This document shows, in pieces, positions 23,718 to 33,037 of a stretch of 52,447 bases of DNA. The stretch's first letter is position 1. Each line of letters begins with the position of its first letter. Both the position numbers and the translations under genes were made by a program. The notes beneath the pieces are model-generated. The model worked only from the letters and a program-made list of their open reading frames with translations, ran no database searches and was not told the DNA's origin. The DNA is taken from positions 1 to 52,447 of the forward strand of contig JAKAUI010000014.1 of the NCBI GenBank assembly GCA_021827745.1. Reading direction: 5' to 3'. The stretch is from Bacillota bacterium. GTDB taxonomy: Bacteria > Bacillota > Sulfobacillia > JAJZYS01 > JAJZLH01.

Positions 23718-25219
23718 CGCAGACCGTAGAGGGTCCGATACTTGTCTTCGATGTAGGTGCGGTAGGCGCCGATGCCAAACGGCTGGCCGCTGGCCCGCTG
23801 GACCAGTTGCTTCGTCGTGTAGCGGGCGCCGTGCTGGTGGACATTGCTGCGCAGCCACTGCAAGAGGGGTGCGAAATCGCCGGCGGAAAAGCTCTGGTCG
23901 AGCGTGGGCAGGTCCTGGCGGGCCTTTGCCATCAGCTGGGCGGCGATCACGTTGCCAAGCGTGTAGGACGGAAAGGCGGCGAAGCCGCCAAACGACCAGT
24001 GCACGTCTTGGAGCACGCCTGTGAGATCGTCTTTGGGCTCCACGCCGAACAGCGCCCTTGATTCCTGGCGCCAGGCCTGCGGTAGGTCGTCCACGGCAAG
24101 CTCGCCGGAGAACAGGCGCCGCTCCAGGCGAAAACGCAGGATCACGTGCAGATTGTAAGAGACCTCGTCCGCCTCTGTCCGGTTGAACGACGGCCCGCTC
24201 CAGTTGACCGTTCGGTAGACGTCCTCGGCCGAGCGTCCCTTCAGCTGGGACGGGAAGAGGGCGACGAGGCGCGGGAAGAAGAACTGCCAAAACGCCGGGC
24301 TGCGTCCGACCAGGTTTTCCCACAGCCGCGACTGCGACTCGTGCATGCCAGATGACGGCGCCTGGGCCATCGGCGTGCGGCGAAAGGCCTCCGGCAGTCC
24401 GCGCTCGTACAGGCCGTGCCCCGCTTCGTGCAGGGAGCCGAAAAAGCCGCTGAACAGATCGTCCGGGATGATCCGGGTCGTGATCCGCACGTCGTCGCGG
24501 TCAAAAGAGGTCTCAAAGGGGTGGATGGTCGGATCGAGACGACCGTGGTCATAGTCGAACCCGATCGCCTCAGTGCCCAGTCGAAAGGCGCGCCACTGGT
24601 CCGCCTCCGGCCAGTCCTGGCTCGTCCAACTGCGGTCGACCCGGTCGCTCCCGGCGCTGATCTCTGCAAGAAGCGGGCTGAGGAAGCCCGCCAGATCGGA
24701 GAACAGGCGGTCCAGCTCCTCCACGGTGAAGTCCGGCTCATGGAAGAACAAGAGCCCCTGGTACGGGTCGGCGGCGGTGGGCACATAGCTGCCGAGCTCT
24801 TTTGCCAGTGCCAGCTGGGTCTTGAGGTCGGGTGAGAAGATGCTGAACTCCTTCTGGTCGCGGGCCTTGGCCCAGCTCTGGTAGGACTGGGAGGCGGCCG
24901 CAGTGTGCCGGCTCACCCAGTCGGACGGCACCAGCCGATTCCGGTCGTATTGGATGCGGGTCTCGTGCACGACCTGATCGGCCGGCTCATCTCCTGCGCC
25001 GACCCCTTGTGCCTCCAGGCTGCTCAGAAGCGCTCCCATCTGATCGGAGGTGAAGGCCTCGTGGGCGAGACGGCTGAGCGTTGCCTGCTGCTCGCCGCGG
25101 GCCCGCGCTCCCCCCTCGGGCATATAGGTCAGCTCGTCCCAGTTCAGCACGGCCGATGCCGCGTTCAAATCCGAAACCTCGGCCAAGAGGTCCAAAAGTC
25201 TCTGATAGTCGGAATTCAT
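23714..25219 (-). CDS. Carboxypeptidase Taq (M32 metallopeptidase)
   Basis: 501 residues, the normal M32 length. M32 enzymes remove C-terminal residues except proline and are thermostable in Thermus and Pyrococcus. The zinc site HEAGH is at 264-268 in GSLHEAGHGLYERG, and the family marker HESQSRLWEN follows at about 293. The N-terminal ASAVLNWDELTYMPEGGARARGEQ is also diagnostic. ATG start with GGAGG seven bases upstream. It is probably cytoplasmic, as no signal peptide is visible. It lies about 90 bases after sodA behind a hairpin. Confidence 0.94.
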   Translation of the reverse strand: MNSDYQRLLDLLAEVSDLNAASAVLNWDELTYMPEGGARARGEQQATLSRLAHEAFTSDQMGALLSSLEAQGVGAGDEPADQVVHETRIQYDRNRLVPSDWVSRHTAAASQSYQSWAKARDQKEFSIFSPDLKTQLALAKELGSYVPTAADPYQGLLFFHEPDFTVEELDRLFSDLAGFLSPLLAEISAGSDRVDRSWTSQDWPEADQWRAFRLGTEAIGFDYDHGRLDPTIHPFETSFDRDDVRITTRIIPDDLFSGFFGSLHEAGHGLYERGLPEAFRRTPMAQAPSSGMHESQSRLWENLVGRSPAFWQFFFPRLVALFPSQLKGRSAEDVYRTVNWSGPSFNRTEADEVSYNLHVILRFRLERRLFSGELAVDDLPQAWRQESRALFGVEPKDDLTGVLQDVHWSFGGFAAFPSYTLGNVIAAQLMAKARQDLPTLDQSFSAGDFAPLLQWLRSNVHQHGARYTTKQLVQRASGQPFGIGAYRTYIEDKYRTLYGLR

Positions 25220-25259
25220 CTGTCGCCCTCCCACTTCCAGATGCGGCCCTTCACTCAGA

Positions 25260-25293
25260 CGCAGGGCAGGGAGCCCCTGCCCCCTGCCCTGCG
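25260..25293 (-). terminator. Strong hairpin between sodA and the M32 gene
   Basis: A perfect 12-bp GC-rich stem (25260-25271 with 25282-25293) and a 10-base loop start 15 bases after the sodA stop. The flank on the sodA side has only TCTGAG after the stem, not a T tract. It may be an mRNA-stabilising or partial terminator structure rather than a full intrinsic terminator. Confidence 0.5.
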
Positions 25294-25308
25294 CTTTGGA
25301 ATTCCGCT

Positions 25309-25923
25309 CTAGCCACCGATGCTCTTGTAGTTGGCCTCGACGGCGTCCCAGTTGACGACGTTCCACCAGGCCGCCAGATACTCGGGCCGGCGGTTCTGGT
25401 AGCGCAGGTAGTAGGCGTGCTCCCACACATCGACGCCGAAGACGGGAAGGTCGCCGGTCATCTGCGGGTTGTCCTGGTTGGGCGTTGACGTAACCTCAAG
25501 CTTGCCGGCCGGCGTCTTGACCAGCCAGGCCCAGCCGCTGCCGAAGCGTCCCATCGCCGCCTTGGTCATGGCCTCCTTGAAGGCCTCGACGCTCTGGAAG
25601 GTGCCCTCGATCGCCGCCTTCAGGTGGCCGACAGGCTCCTTGGCGCCGCCCGGCGTCATGATCGTCCAGAACAGGCTGTGGTTGGCGTGGCCGCCGGCGT
25701 TGTTGCGCACGGCCGTGCGCACGGCCTCTGGAACCTCGGAGATGCCCTTCAGGATCTCCGGGAGCGACTTGCTCTGCCAGTTCGGGTGCTCGGCCAAGGC
25801 GATGTTGAGGTTGTTGACGTAGGCACCGTGATGCTTTTGATGGTGGATCTGCATGGTCTCCTTGTCGATGTGCGGCTCCAAGGCATCGTAGGCGTATGGC
25901 AACTGCGGCAGTTCAAAGGCCAA
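25309..25923 (-). CDS. sodA: Superoxide dismutase (Fe/Mn family)
   Basis: 204 residues. It converts superoxide to peroxide and oxygen. Metal ligands are the His of [16 protein letters not shown] (first), NHSLFW (second), the Asp of DVWEHAYYL and the His of the same motif. [10 protein letters not shown] together with WAWLVK fits the Mn/cambialistic branch, but the metal cannot be told surely. The second of two in-frame TTG codons (25923) is used because it gives the family N terminus M-A-F-E-L-P; AAGGGGG lies ten bases upstream. The TTG at 25929 is an alternative. Confidence 0.95.
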   Translation of the reverse strand: MAFELPQLPYAYDALEPHIDKETMQIHHQKHHGAYVNNLNIALAEHPNWQSKSLPEILKGISEVPEAVRTAVRNNAGGHANHSLFWTIMTPGGAKEPVGHLKAAIEGTFQSVEAFKEAMTKAAMGRFGSGWAWLVKTPAGKLEVTSTPNQDNPQMTGDLPVFGVDVWEHAYYLRYQNRRPEYLAAWWNVVNWDAVEANYKSIGG

Positions 25924-25971
25924 TCTCAAGACGCCCCCTTCTTCACGCTGGATCGAGACGGCGACGGCTTC

Positions 25972-26000
25972 ATTCTATCGGATGTAGCGGCCGCCTCCAA
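25972..26000 (-). promoter_or_regulatory. Candidate sodA promoter
   Basis: On the minus strand TTGGAG (25995-26000) and TAGAAT (25972-25977) are exactly 17 bases apart, four and five of six to the vegetative consensus, and end about 48 bases before the sodA start. They lie in the gap after the methyltransferase gene, so sodA has its own transcript. Confidence 0.5.
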
Positions 26001-26029
26001 CCCGAGGGGGCGATCGCACGCTCGCCCAG

Positions 26030-26800
26030 TCAGTACGGACGACGGGCCAGCGCCACCACCCGGTGCTTTGTCAGATGCCAGCCATCGGCACCCTGGCTGA
26101 GGCCAAGGGCTGCCCGCTCACCGGGCGCCGCTCCGTCGATCAGGGCGTAGATCGCCGCCATGTCGACCTCTTCCGGCTTGACCGGCGCCAGCCAGCGCAA
26201 GAGGGCGTAGTCCTCTGCGTGAAGCTCCATCGCGACGCTCTCAAAGCCGGCGGCGATCAGTGCAGCCCGCCAGGCCTCGGGGGACAAGGCGCGAGCGTGC
26301 GAGCCGTCGCGCAGCCGCTCCAGGTCATTCAGAAAGGAGATGGCCACGTCGTCGGCTGTCATGTCGGCGACGGCGAGCCTCCCGCCTGGGCAGAGCAGCC
26401 GCCAGGCCTCTCTCAGAAAGGCCGACACATCTGGAAAGTGGTGGGCGGCTCTCCTGCAGGTCACCACCGTGAAGCTTCCGTCTGGCAGGGGGATGTGGGC
26501 GGCATCGGCCACGAGTGTGTCGATCTCAAGCCCCTTCTCGGCAGCCGCCAGACGGGCCTGCTCCAGCATCTCGGGTGTGAGGTCGACCAAGGTGGCGCTT
26601 GCCACCAGCGGCCGCAGACGAAGGGCCGTGTGGCCGGTGGCTGCAGCCACGTCGAGAAGCCGGTCTTCTCGAGTCGGTGCGATCAGTGCAGTGAGGATGG
26701 CCAAGTCCCCGCCGCTCGCGTGTGAGGCGCTCTGCCGGTAGTCCTTGGCGTGTTTTGAAAAAAAGGCGCGCACATCACCTGTCATCCCGGATCCCCCCAT
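26030..26800 (-). CDS. UbiE/MenG-like SAM-dependent methyltransferase
   Basis: 256 residues, class I methyltransferase. Motif I is LLDVAAATGHTALRL, followed by the acidic end of strand two (ATLVDLTPEM), ADAAHIPLPDGSFTVVTCRRAAHHFPD and LREAWRLLCPGGRLAVAD. This resembles quinone methyltransferases such as UbiE/MenG and generic YcgJ-type proteins. Substrate unknown. The ATG at 26800 follows AGGA by six bases; ATG 26785 is possible. It begins 18 bases after the aconitase stop, so the two may be cotranscribed. Confidence 0.8.
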   Translation of the reverse strand: MGGSGMTGDVRAFFSKHAKDYRQSASHASGGDLAILTALIAPTREDRLLDVAAATGHTALRLRPLVASATLVDLTPEMLEQARLAAAEKGLEIDTLVADAAHIPLPDGSFTVVTCRRAAHHFPDVSAFLREAWRLLCPGGRLAVADMTADDVAISFLNDLERLRDGSHARALSPEAWRAALIAAGFESVAMELHAEDYALLRWLAPVKPEEVDMAAIYALIDGAAPGERAALGLSQGADGWHLTKHRVVALARRPY

Positions 26801-26818
26801 GCCATTCCTGCAGCGAGG

Positions 26819-29131
26819 TCAGGCAGAGAGGCCTGCGATCACGTTCAGGGCCGATCCGGCCCGGAACCACTCGATCTGCTCTCGGCTCATGGTGTGGCGC
26901 AGTTCGGCCGATTCGGAGCTCCCGTCCTGATGGTGGATCACGAGCCGAACGGTCCGGCCGGGCTCGAGTCCGGTGAGGCCGGTCAGGTCCAGGCGGTCTC
27001 CCTGGCGAATGTGGTCGTAGGTGGCGGGATCGGCGAAGGTCAGCGCCAGGACGCCCTGCTTTTTGAGGTTCGACTCGTGAATGCGGGCGAAGCTGCGACA
27101 GATCACGGCCGCCGCTCCCAGATAGCGCGGGCTCATCGCCGCATGCTCGCGGCTCGACCCCTCTCCGTAGTTCTCGTCGGCCACCGCCACCCAGCGCACG
27201 CCCTCGGCCTTCAATCGGCGGGCGATCTCGGCCAGGGGCGCCTGCTCCCCGGTCTTGGGGTCGATGCCGATGCCGGCCTTGCCGCTGAAGCTGTTTTGGG
27301 CGCCGATGAACATGTTGTCGCTGATGTGGTCCAGATGGCCACGAAAGCGCAGCCACGGTCCGGCTGGCGAGATGTGGTCGGTCGTGCACTTGCCGCTCGC
27401 CTTCAAGAGCACGGGCAGATTCAACAGGTCCTGGCCGTCCCAGGGCGCAAAGCGCTCCAACGGCTGCAGGCGATCGGACCCTGGTTCGATCTGCACCGAC
27501 ACCTGGGCCCGCTCTGCGGGGGGCGCTGTGAAGCCGGCCTGGCTCTTGGCGAATCCCGAGGCCGGAATCTCCGGCGCTGTCTTGGGAGGCTCCAGGACGA
27601 CCGAGCTGCCGTCTGGGCCGACCAGGGCATCGGTCAGCGGATTGACGTCCAGCCGGCCGAAGAGCCCGTAGGCCACCGTCACCTCAGGGCTGGAGATGAA
27701 GGACAGGGTGTTGGGATTGCCATCGTTGCGCCTGGGGAAGTTGCGGTTGTACGAGTTGATGATGGCGTTCTTGGGCGTCTCCTGGGGTGCGAGCTGGTGG
27801 GTTCGCTCCGAGCCTTCGACGTTCACGATCTCGTCGCGCTGCCACTGGCCGATGCAGGGACCGCAGGCGTTGGCCAAGACGGTGGCGCCGATCTTGCGAA
27901 ACGACTCCAAAAGACCGTCGCGCTCCGCGGTGAGCCGGATCTGCTCAGAACCCGGGGTGACCAAGAAGGGCACGGAGACCTTGAGTCCGGCGGCCGCTGC
28001 CTGGTTGGCGATGTCGGCGGCACGGGTCAGGTCCTCGTAGGAAGAGTTGGTGCAGGACCCGATCAGGGCGGCGGACAGCCGCTTCGGGTAGCCCTCGGTT
28101 GAAACGGCGGCCTTCAGCTCGCTGATGGTGCGCGCCAGGTCCGGGCTGTGCGGCCCGGTGACATGCGGCTCCAGAGTGCCGAGATCGATCCGCACCACCT
28201 GGTCGTAGAAGCGCTCGGGGTCGGCTTCCGCCTCCGGATCCGGGCGCAGCAGCTCCTGCGCTTCGTTGGCCAAGTCGGCCAGGGCGCCGCGCTCGGTGGC
28301 CCTCAGGTAGGCGTCCATGTGGCCGTCCCAGGCAAAGATCGAGGTGGTGGCGCCCAGCTCGGCGCCCATGTTGGTCACGGTGCCCTTGCCGGTGGCGCTG
28401 ATGGTGCGGGCACCAGGGCCGATGTACTCGATCACGCGGTTGGTGCCGCCCTTGACGCTGAGCAGGCCCAACACGGCCAGGATGATGTCCTTGGCGGCGG
28501 TCCAGCCGGTCATGGCGCCGTCCAGGTAGACGGCGACCCGCTTCGGATAGAGCACCTCCCAGGGCAGACCGGCCATCACGTCCACGGCGTCTGCGCCGCC
28601 CACTCCGACGGCCATCATCCCGAGTCCGCCGGCATTGGGGGTGTGGGAGTCAGTGCCGATCATCAGGCCACCGGGAAAGGCGTACTGTTCGAAGACCACC
28701 TGGTGGATGATTCCAGATCCTGGCTGCCAGAATCCGAGGCCGTAACGCTGGCAGGCAGAGCGCAGGAACTGATAGACCTCCTGGTTGGCGCTGACCGCCT
28801 GCTTCATGTCCGGCTCAGCGCCGGTGCGGGCGGTGATCAGATGGTCGCAGTGGACGGTGGCCGGCACCGCTGACTCTGTGCGGTTGGCATGGGCGAACTG
28901 CAAGAGCGCCATCTGGGCGGTGGCGTCCTGCATCGCCACCCGATCTGGCCTCAGTGCCAGGTAGCTCTGCCCGGGCTTGAGCTCCTGGCCCGCAACATCG
29001 TCCAGGTGGGTGAGCAGGATCTTCTCCGTCAGCGTCAGCGGTCGGCCCAGACGGCGACGGACGGTCGGCAGGCGCTCGATCATCGCTCCATAGATTCCCT
29101 TGACCCAGGTCGGCGAGCTCTCAATCTGCAT
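26819..29131 (-). CDS. Aconitate hydratase, mitochondrial type
   Basis: 770 residues. It interconverts citrate and isocitrate in the TCA cycle. The length and the sequence (GSGIIHQVVFEQYAFPGG, TDSHTPNAGGLGMMAVGVGG) fit the mitochondrial-type aconitase rather than the roughly 900-residue AcnA usual in Firmicutes. The three [4Fe-4S] cysteines are in IGSCTNSSYED and ACGPCIGQW. ADENYGEGSSREHAA marks the C-terminal swivel domain. ATG start with AAGGGAG seven bases upstream. It probably heads a two-gene unit with the methyltransferase. Confidence 0.95.
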   Translation of the reverse strand: MQIESSPTWVKGIYGAMIERLPTVRRRLGRPLTLTEKILLTHLDDVAGQELKPGQSYLALRPDRVAMQDATAQMALLQFAHANRTESAVPATVHCDHLITARTGAEPDMKQAVSANQEVYQFLRSACQRYGLGFWQPGSGIIHQVVFEQYAFPGGLMIGTDSHTPNAGGLGMMAVGVGGADAVDVMAGLPWEVLYPKRVAVYLDGAMTGWTAAKDIILAVLGLLSVKGGTNRVIEYIGPGARTISATGKGTVTNMGAELGATTSIFAWDGHMDAYLRATERGALADLANEAQELLRPDPEAEADPERFYDQVVRIDLGTLEPHVTGPHSPDLARTISELKAAVSTEGYPKRLSAALIGSCTNSSYEDLTRAADIANQAAAAGLKVSVPFLVTPGSEQIRLTAERDGLLESFRKIGATVLANACGPCIGQWQRDEIVNVEGSERTHQLAPQETPKNAIINSYNRNFPRRNDGNPNTLSFISSPEVTVAYGLFGRLDVNPLTDALVGPDGSSVVLEPPKTAPEIPASGFAKSQAGFTAPPAERAQVSVQIEPGSDRLQPLERFAPWDGQDLLNLPVLLKASGKCTTDHISPAGPWLRFRGHLDHISDNMFIGAQNSFSGKAGIGIDPKTGEQAPLAEIARRLKAEGVRWVAVADENYGEGSSREHAAMSPRYLGAAAVICRSFARIHESNLKKQGVLALTFADPATYDHIRQGDRLDLTGLTGLEPGRTVRLVIHHQDGSSESAELRHTMSREQIEWFRAGSALNVIAGLSA

Positions 29132-29476
29132 GGTGGCGCTCCCTTCGAGTTGAGGTCGACTGAGGACGTTTCGGCGCCGTCATTATACCGTGCAGGCTCG
29201 CTCGGCACCTCGCGCTGACGGCATACTGGCGATCGATCTTGGGCATGGCCGTCCGCTGGCGCTGGGTCGGTCTCGGCCCTCCGGTGCGGATGGGCCGCCC
29301 CGCCCACGGTCCGTGGACACCCGTTTCTGGCCGCGGCTTCTCAGATCAGCATCCCCTGGACGGCGGCTCGTGATAGCATGCGAAGGGCGGGCCGGTGGGC
29401 GGATGCCCTCCTCCGGCGTGGCGTGCTGACTTGAAGAGATGCTTGGACCAGACGAGATGCGAGGTGAGCCTCCTCT
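29132..29476. other. 345-base gap with an aconitase -10 element
   Basis: No convincing gene is seen. On the minus strand a perfect TATAAT (29182-29187) lies about 50 bases before the aconitase ATG, making it the likely -10; no good -35 stands 16-18 bases further up. Facing the other way, I see no clear promoter for the glycosyltransferase gene, only its GAGGTGA ribosome site at 29461-29467. A 79-codon plus-strand frame (29190-29429) is Arg-rich and lacks a ribosome site, so it is not called. Confidence 0.5.
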
Positions 29477-32134
29477 TTGCCGACTAGGGCCCTCACCGCC
29501 CAGATCACCCGCTTCATCCTGGTCGGCGCGGCGAACACGCTGATCGACTTTGGGTTGTTCGACCTGCTCAGTGTGCTGCTTAGAGCGCGCTCGGGCCCCA
29601 TGCTCGGTGCGATCAACATCTTTTCGGTGGCGGCGGCGATGCTGTTCAGCTACTGGGCGAACGGGCGGTTCACCTTCGGCGTGCAGGCACGGCCTCGGGC
29701 GTTCTCCCGCTTCGCCGTGATCACCGGCGCCTCTCTGATTTTGAACACCGTCGTGGTGCTCTTTGTGGCCCACATGATCGCGAGCCCCACCTTGTTCGAT
29801 CTGAACGTGGCCAAGGCGTCGGCCGTGGTGCTCTCCGGCACCCTGAACTTCGTAGGCTACCGCTTCTTCGTCTACCGTGAACCAAAGCCGTTGCCCACGG
29901 CTGCGAGAACGATGGGCTCTTTGGCCATCGTCATCCCAGCCTTCAACGAGCAGCACCGACTTCCGCGCACGCTTTCCATCCTCGCCAAGCTCCTGCCGAC
30001 CCTGCCGGTTCCCTACGAGCTGATCATCGTCGACGACGGTTCCACCGATCAGACGGCCAAGATCGTGCGGGCGGCCGCCAAGGGCTGGCCCGAGCTGCGG
30101 CTGGTCTCGCTTCGCCGCAACTACGGCAAGGGACGGGCGGTGCGGGTCGGCATCGGCGCCGCCCGCTCCGACGTGATTTTGTACACCGACGCCGACTACT
30201 CGGTCGACCTTAAACAGTGGGATGTGTTGACCAGCGCCCTCGAGCAGGGGGCGCACCTCGCCATCGGCGTCCGCCCCGACCCTGACGCCGGGCAGGAGGG
30301 TGCGTCCCGACTGCGGCGACTGATGGGCCACTTCTACCGACGGGCGGTGGCCAACCTCTTGCTTCCGGGCTATCCCGATCCGCAGTGCGGCTTCAAGGCG
30401 CTATGGCGGGAGCAGGCCCCGCTCCTCCTGGCCAACGCCGCAGTCGACGGATTCTCCTTTGACGTGGAGTTTCTGATCAAGGCGGAGCGGCACGGCCTTT
30501 CAGTTGCCCAGGTGCCGATCACCTGGGAGCCGCAGCCCGGCTCCACGGTCCGACCGCTGATCCATGCGCCGCGCACCCTGCTGGAGCTGGTCTCGCTGCG
30601 CACCGGCGTGCGCGACATGGCCGGCTTCTTGGCCATCCTGCTCGCCCTGGCCGATGTGCCGCTCCGGCTGTGGAACCTCTGGCTGATCCCGCGCATCGGC
30701 GACGAGTGGGGCGAAATCTTTTTGGCCTGGCGCATCTACCGGGGGCAGGTGTTCCCCTTGACCGACACCGCCCACGACATCGGCGCCCTCTACAACTACC
30801 TCCTGGCCGGACTGTTCCACATCTTCGGACCAAATCTCGACCTGCCCCGGCTGTTCGTCATGCTGCTCAGCGTCATCACCGTCTACCTGACCTTTCTGAT
30901 CGGCCGCATGCTCTTCGGGCGGTGGGTCGGGCTGTTCGCCGCTGGCCTCCTGGCCACATGCGCCGCAGACATCCTGGCCACCCACATGGCCTGGTCGAAC
31001 ACCACCGACCCCTTCTTCGTCACCCTGGCCGCCTATCTGCTGCTGCTGGCGCTGCACCGCGGCCGCTGGTGGTATGCGGCGGCCGGCGTGATGTGGGGGC
31101 TGGCCCTGCAGACCCATGGCACGGTGGCGGCGCTCCTGCCGGCCCCTTTGATCGCCATCGCCCTGCTCGGCGGACGCCGCCGGCTGAAGGACCCCTGGCT
31201 GTACGGCGGCCTTCTCGCCTTTCTCGTCGGCTACGGGAACATGATCGCCTTCAACATCCGCTATCCGTTGGCGTCCTTGCGCTGGGTGGCGATCCACAAC
31301 ACCTACGCCCTCTCCAGCCACCTCACCCTTGCCAGCTACCTGCGGCGACTGGTCGACGTGGCGCAGGAGTTTGTCCGCTCCCTGGCCAGCCAGCCGATGC
31401 TCGGCTATGGCTACCTGCACGGCCCGCCGCCGGCGATGTTCTGGGTGATCGGGCTGCTCCTTCTGGCCGGGCTCGTCATCCTGATCAGAGAGCGCGAGGT
31501 GCTCCTGGCGGCCCTTCTGGTCGTGCCGCTCTTGGCAGACGCCGTGGTCGGCCACAGCTTCTACTTCCCGTCTGACGTCCGCTACATCGCTCCTTTGCTG
31601 CCCTTTGGCTTCCTCGCCATCGCCGTGGCGGCGGTGCGGCTCTGGACGGCCGTCCGGCGCAGACTGGACCGGGGACGAGGCCAGCCGCTTCCGATCGGCT
31701 GGCTGGGACCGGTTTGCGCCACCGCCATGGTGCTTTTGCCGATTCCGGCGCTCTCCGCCTACTATCAGGCCCAGCTGCAGAGCCACAACACCAACGCCCA
31801 GTGGATCGAGGTCGCGACGGTGGTGCACCAGGTGGATCCGGTGGCGGGCGGCCCGGTGGTCCTGGTCGACTCCGAGCTGCCGTTCGGCCGTTATCTGCCG
31901 TTGATCCTCCAGGTTGAGGGCGAGTCCGTGGTCACGATCGGCGACCCCTACGCCAATTTCGACCACGGCACGTTCTCGCTGACCGCCTGGCAGACGGCGA
32001 TCGCCCAGCATGCCGGGGGCTGGGCGCTGTTGACGCCGGAGAACTTTCACACCCTGCGCCCAGAACTGGGCGGGGCCCATGCCAGCTATCGCCGACTCGG
32101 CGACGGCTACTTCGTCCTGGCCCGCATCCCCTGA
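29477..32134 (+). CDS. Triple fusion: GtrA flippase-like, GT2 glycosyltransferase and GT-C glycosyltransferase
   Basis: 885 residues in one frame. Residues 1-138 are a GtrA domain with four membrane helices (ITRFILVGAANTLIDFGLF, the YWANGRFTFG motif, then NFVGYRFFVYR). Residues 148-385 are a GT2 domain like polyprenyl-phosphate mannose/glucose synthase (IVIPAFNEQHRL, IIVDDGSTDQT, the DAD motif YTDADYSV near 237). From about 390 to 885 it is a polytopic GT-C domain of the PMT/ArnT kind, with the acidic DE of RIGDEWGEIF in the first outer loop. The parts would make a lipid-linked sugar, move it across the membrane and transfer it outside. TTG start about nine bases after GAGGTGA. Acceptor and sugar are unknown. 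Confidence 0.88.
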   Translation: MPTRALTAQITRFILVGAANTLIDFGLFDLLSVLLRARSGPMLGAINIFSVAAAMLFSYWANGRFTFGVQARPRAFSRFAVITGASLILNTVVVLFVAHMIASPTLFDLNVAKASAVVLSGTLNFVGYRFFVYREPKPLPTAARTMGSLAIVIPAFNEQHRLPRTLSILAKLLPTLPVPYELIIVDDGSTDQTAKIVRAAAKGWPELRLVSLRRNYGKGRAVRVGIGAARSDVILYTDADYSVDLKQWDVLTSALEQGAHLAIGVRPDPDAGQEGASRLRRLMGHFYRRAVANLLLPGYPDPQCGFKALWREQAPLLLANAAVDGFSFDVEFLIKAERHGLSVAQVPITWEPQPGSTVRPLIHAPRTLLELVSLRTGVRDMAGFLAILLALADVPLRLWNLWLIPRIGDEWGEIFLAWRIYRGQVFPLTDTAHDIGALYNYLLAGLFHIFGPNLDLPRLFVMLLSVITVYLTFLIGRMLFGRWVGLFAAGLLATCAADILATHMAWSNTTDPFFVTLAAYLLLLALHRGRWWYAAAGVMWGLALQTHGTVAALLPAPLIAIALLGGRRRLKDPWLYGGLLAFLVGYGNMIAFNIRYPLASLRWVAIHNTYALSSHLTLASYLRRLVDVAQEFVRSLASQPMLGYGYLHGPPPAMFWVIGLLLLAGLVILIREREVLLAALLVVPLLADAVVGHSFYFPSDVRYIAPLLPFGFLAIAVAAVRLWTAVRRRLDRGRGQPLPIGWLGPVCATAMVLLPIPALSAYYQAQLQSHNTNAQWIEVATVVHQVDPVAGGPVVLVDSELPFGRYLPLILQVEGESVVTIGDPYANFDHGTFSLTAWQTAIAQHAGGWALLTPENFHTLRPELGGAHASYRRLGDGYFVLARIP

Positions 32135-32137
32135 TTT

Positions 32138-32159
32138 CGTCCCGGCCCAATACGGGACG
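32138..32159. terminator. Hairpin between convergent GT fusion and pstA
   Basis: CGTCCCG (32138-32144) and CGGGACG (32153-32159) form a perfect 7-bp stem with an 8-base loop in the 42-base gap between the two convergent stops. No T tract follows on either strand, so it is only a possible terminator. Confidence 0.35.
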
Positions 32160-32176
32160 CGCGATCGCCAACGACG

Positions 32177-33037
32177 CTAGCCTTGGCGCTGCAGCTCCGG
32201 GTTCAGTCGGGCGACCAGCCGCCGCACCACCACATTCACCACCAGGATGAACACGATCAGCAAGAAGGCCGCCGCATAGGCCAAGGCGTGCGAGGCGGCA
32301 AACGGGTTGTTGATGAAGGTCCAGATCACATAGGTCAGGTAGCCGACCGGCGATCCGATCAGCTGACCGGTCGGCAAGAACACCGACCAGCCGGCGGTGT
32401 AGATCAGGGGGGCGGTCTCGCCCATCCCGATGCTGACGGCCAAAAGCACGCCGGTGATCAGCCCGGGCAGGGCCGGTCTCCACAGCACCCGGAACACGGT
32501 CGTGACCTCGCCGGCACCAAGCGCCAGAGAGGCCTCGCGCAGGTCGTCCGGCAGGCTGCGGAAGGCCAGCTCGGTGGCACGCATAATGTAGGGCAAGGAC
32601 ATCAGGGCCAAAGCGATCGCTCCGGCCAGGGCCGAGAACTTCCAGCCCAGACCGACCACCAAGGTGACGTAGCCGAAATACCCGATCACGATCGAGGGCA
32701 CCCCGGCCAGGATGTCGGTCGTGAAGCGCACGGCCTGTCCAAAGGGCCCCGTGCGCCCGAACTCGGCCAGATAGACGCCGCCGAAGATGCCGAGCGGGGC
32801 CGCGATCACAATGCCCAGGCTGACCAGCAGCAACGTGCCCAAGATGGCGTTTTCGAGGCCGCCGGCGTTGCCCTGGACCGGCTGGGTGAAGAGATAGGAT
32901 CCGATCGACGGGATTGCCCGTGAGCCGATCTGGTACAAGATGTCGATCAAGGGAAAGACGGCCACCACAGCGGCGAGATAGCAGAGCGTGCGCATCGCCC
33001 GGTCGCCCCACCGCCGCCGGTTCGCCCGCTCTCTCAT
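32177..33037 (-). CDS. pstA: Phosphate ABC transporter permease PstA
   Basis: 286 residues, six predicted membrane helices. With PstC it forms the channel of the high-affinity phosphate importer. Family segments are LGTLLLVSLGIVIAAPLGIFGGVYLAEF, DILAGVPSIVIGYFGY, the EAA loop SLPDDLREASLALGAGEVTTVFRVLWRPALPGL, and SIGMGETAPLIYTAG. The ATG overlaps the pstC stop as ATGA. The operon ends here: no pstB or phoU follows, since the next gene is on the other strand. Confidence 0.95.
   Translation of the reverse strand: MRERANRRRWGDRAMRTLCYLAAVVAVFPLIDILYQIGSRAIPSIGSYLFTQPVQGNAGGLENAILGTLLLVSLGIVIAAPLGIFGGVYLAEFGRTGPFGQAVRFTTDILAGVPSIVIGYFGYVTLVVGLGWKFSALAGAIALALMSLPYIMRATELAFRSLPDDLREASLALGAGEVTTVFRVLWRPALPGLITGVLLAVSIGMGETAPLIYTAGWSVFLPTGQLIGSPVGYLTYVIWTFINNPFAASHALAYAAAFLLIVFILVVNVVVRRLVARLNPELQRQG

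Noticed and set aside
29190-29429. 79-codon plus-strand frame upstream of the glycosyltransferase fusion
   Set aside because: Arg- and Pro-rich composition, no ribosome site, and it covers the aconitase -10 region; typical chance frame in GC-rich DNA.
30500-32080. Long minus-strand frame of 526 codons opposite the GT fusion
   Set aside because: Gln/His/Gly-rich shadow of the real coding frame; the plus-strand frame has clear domains.
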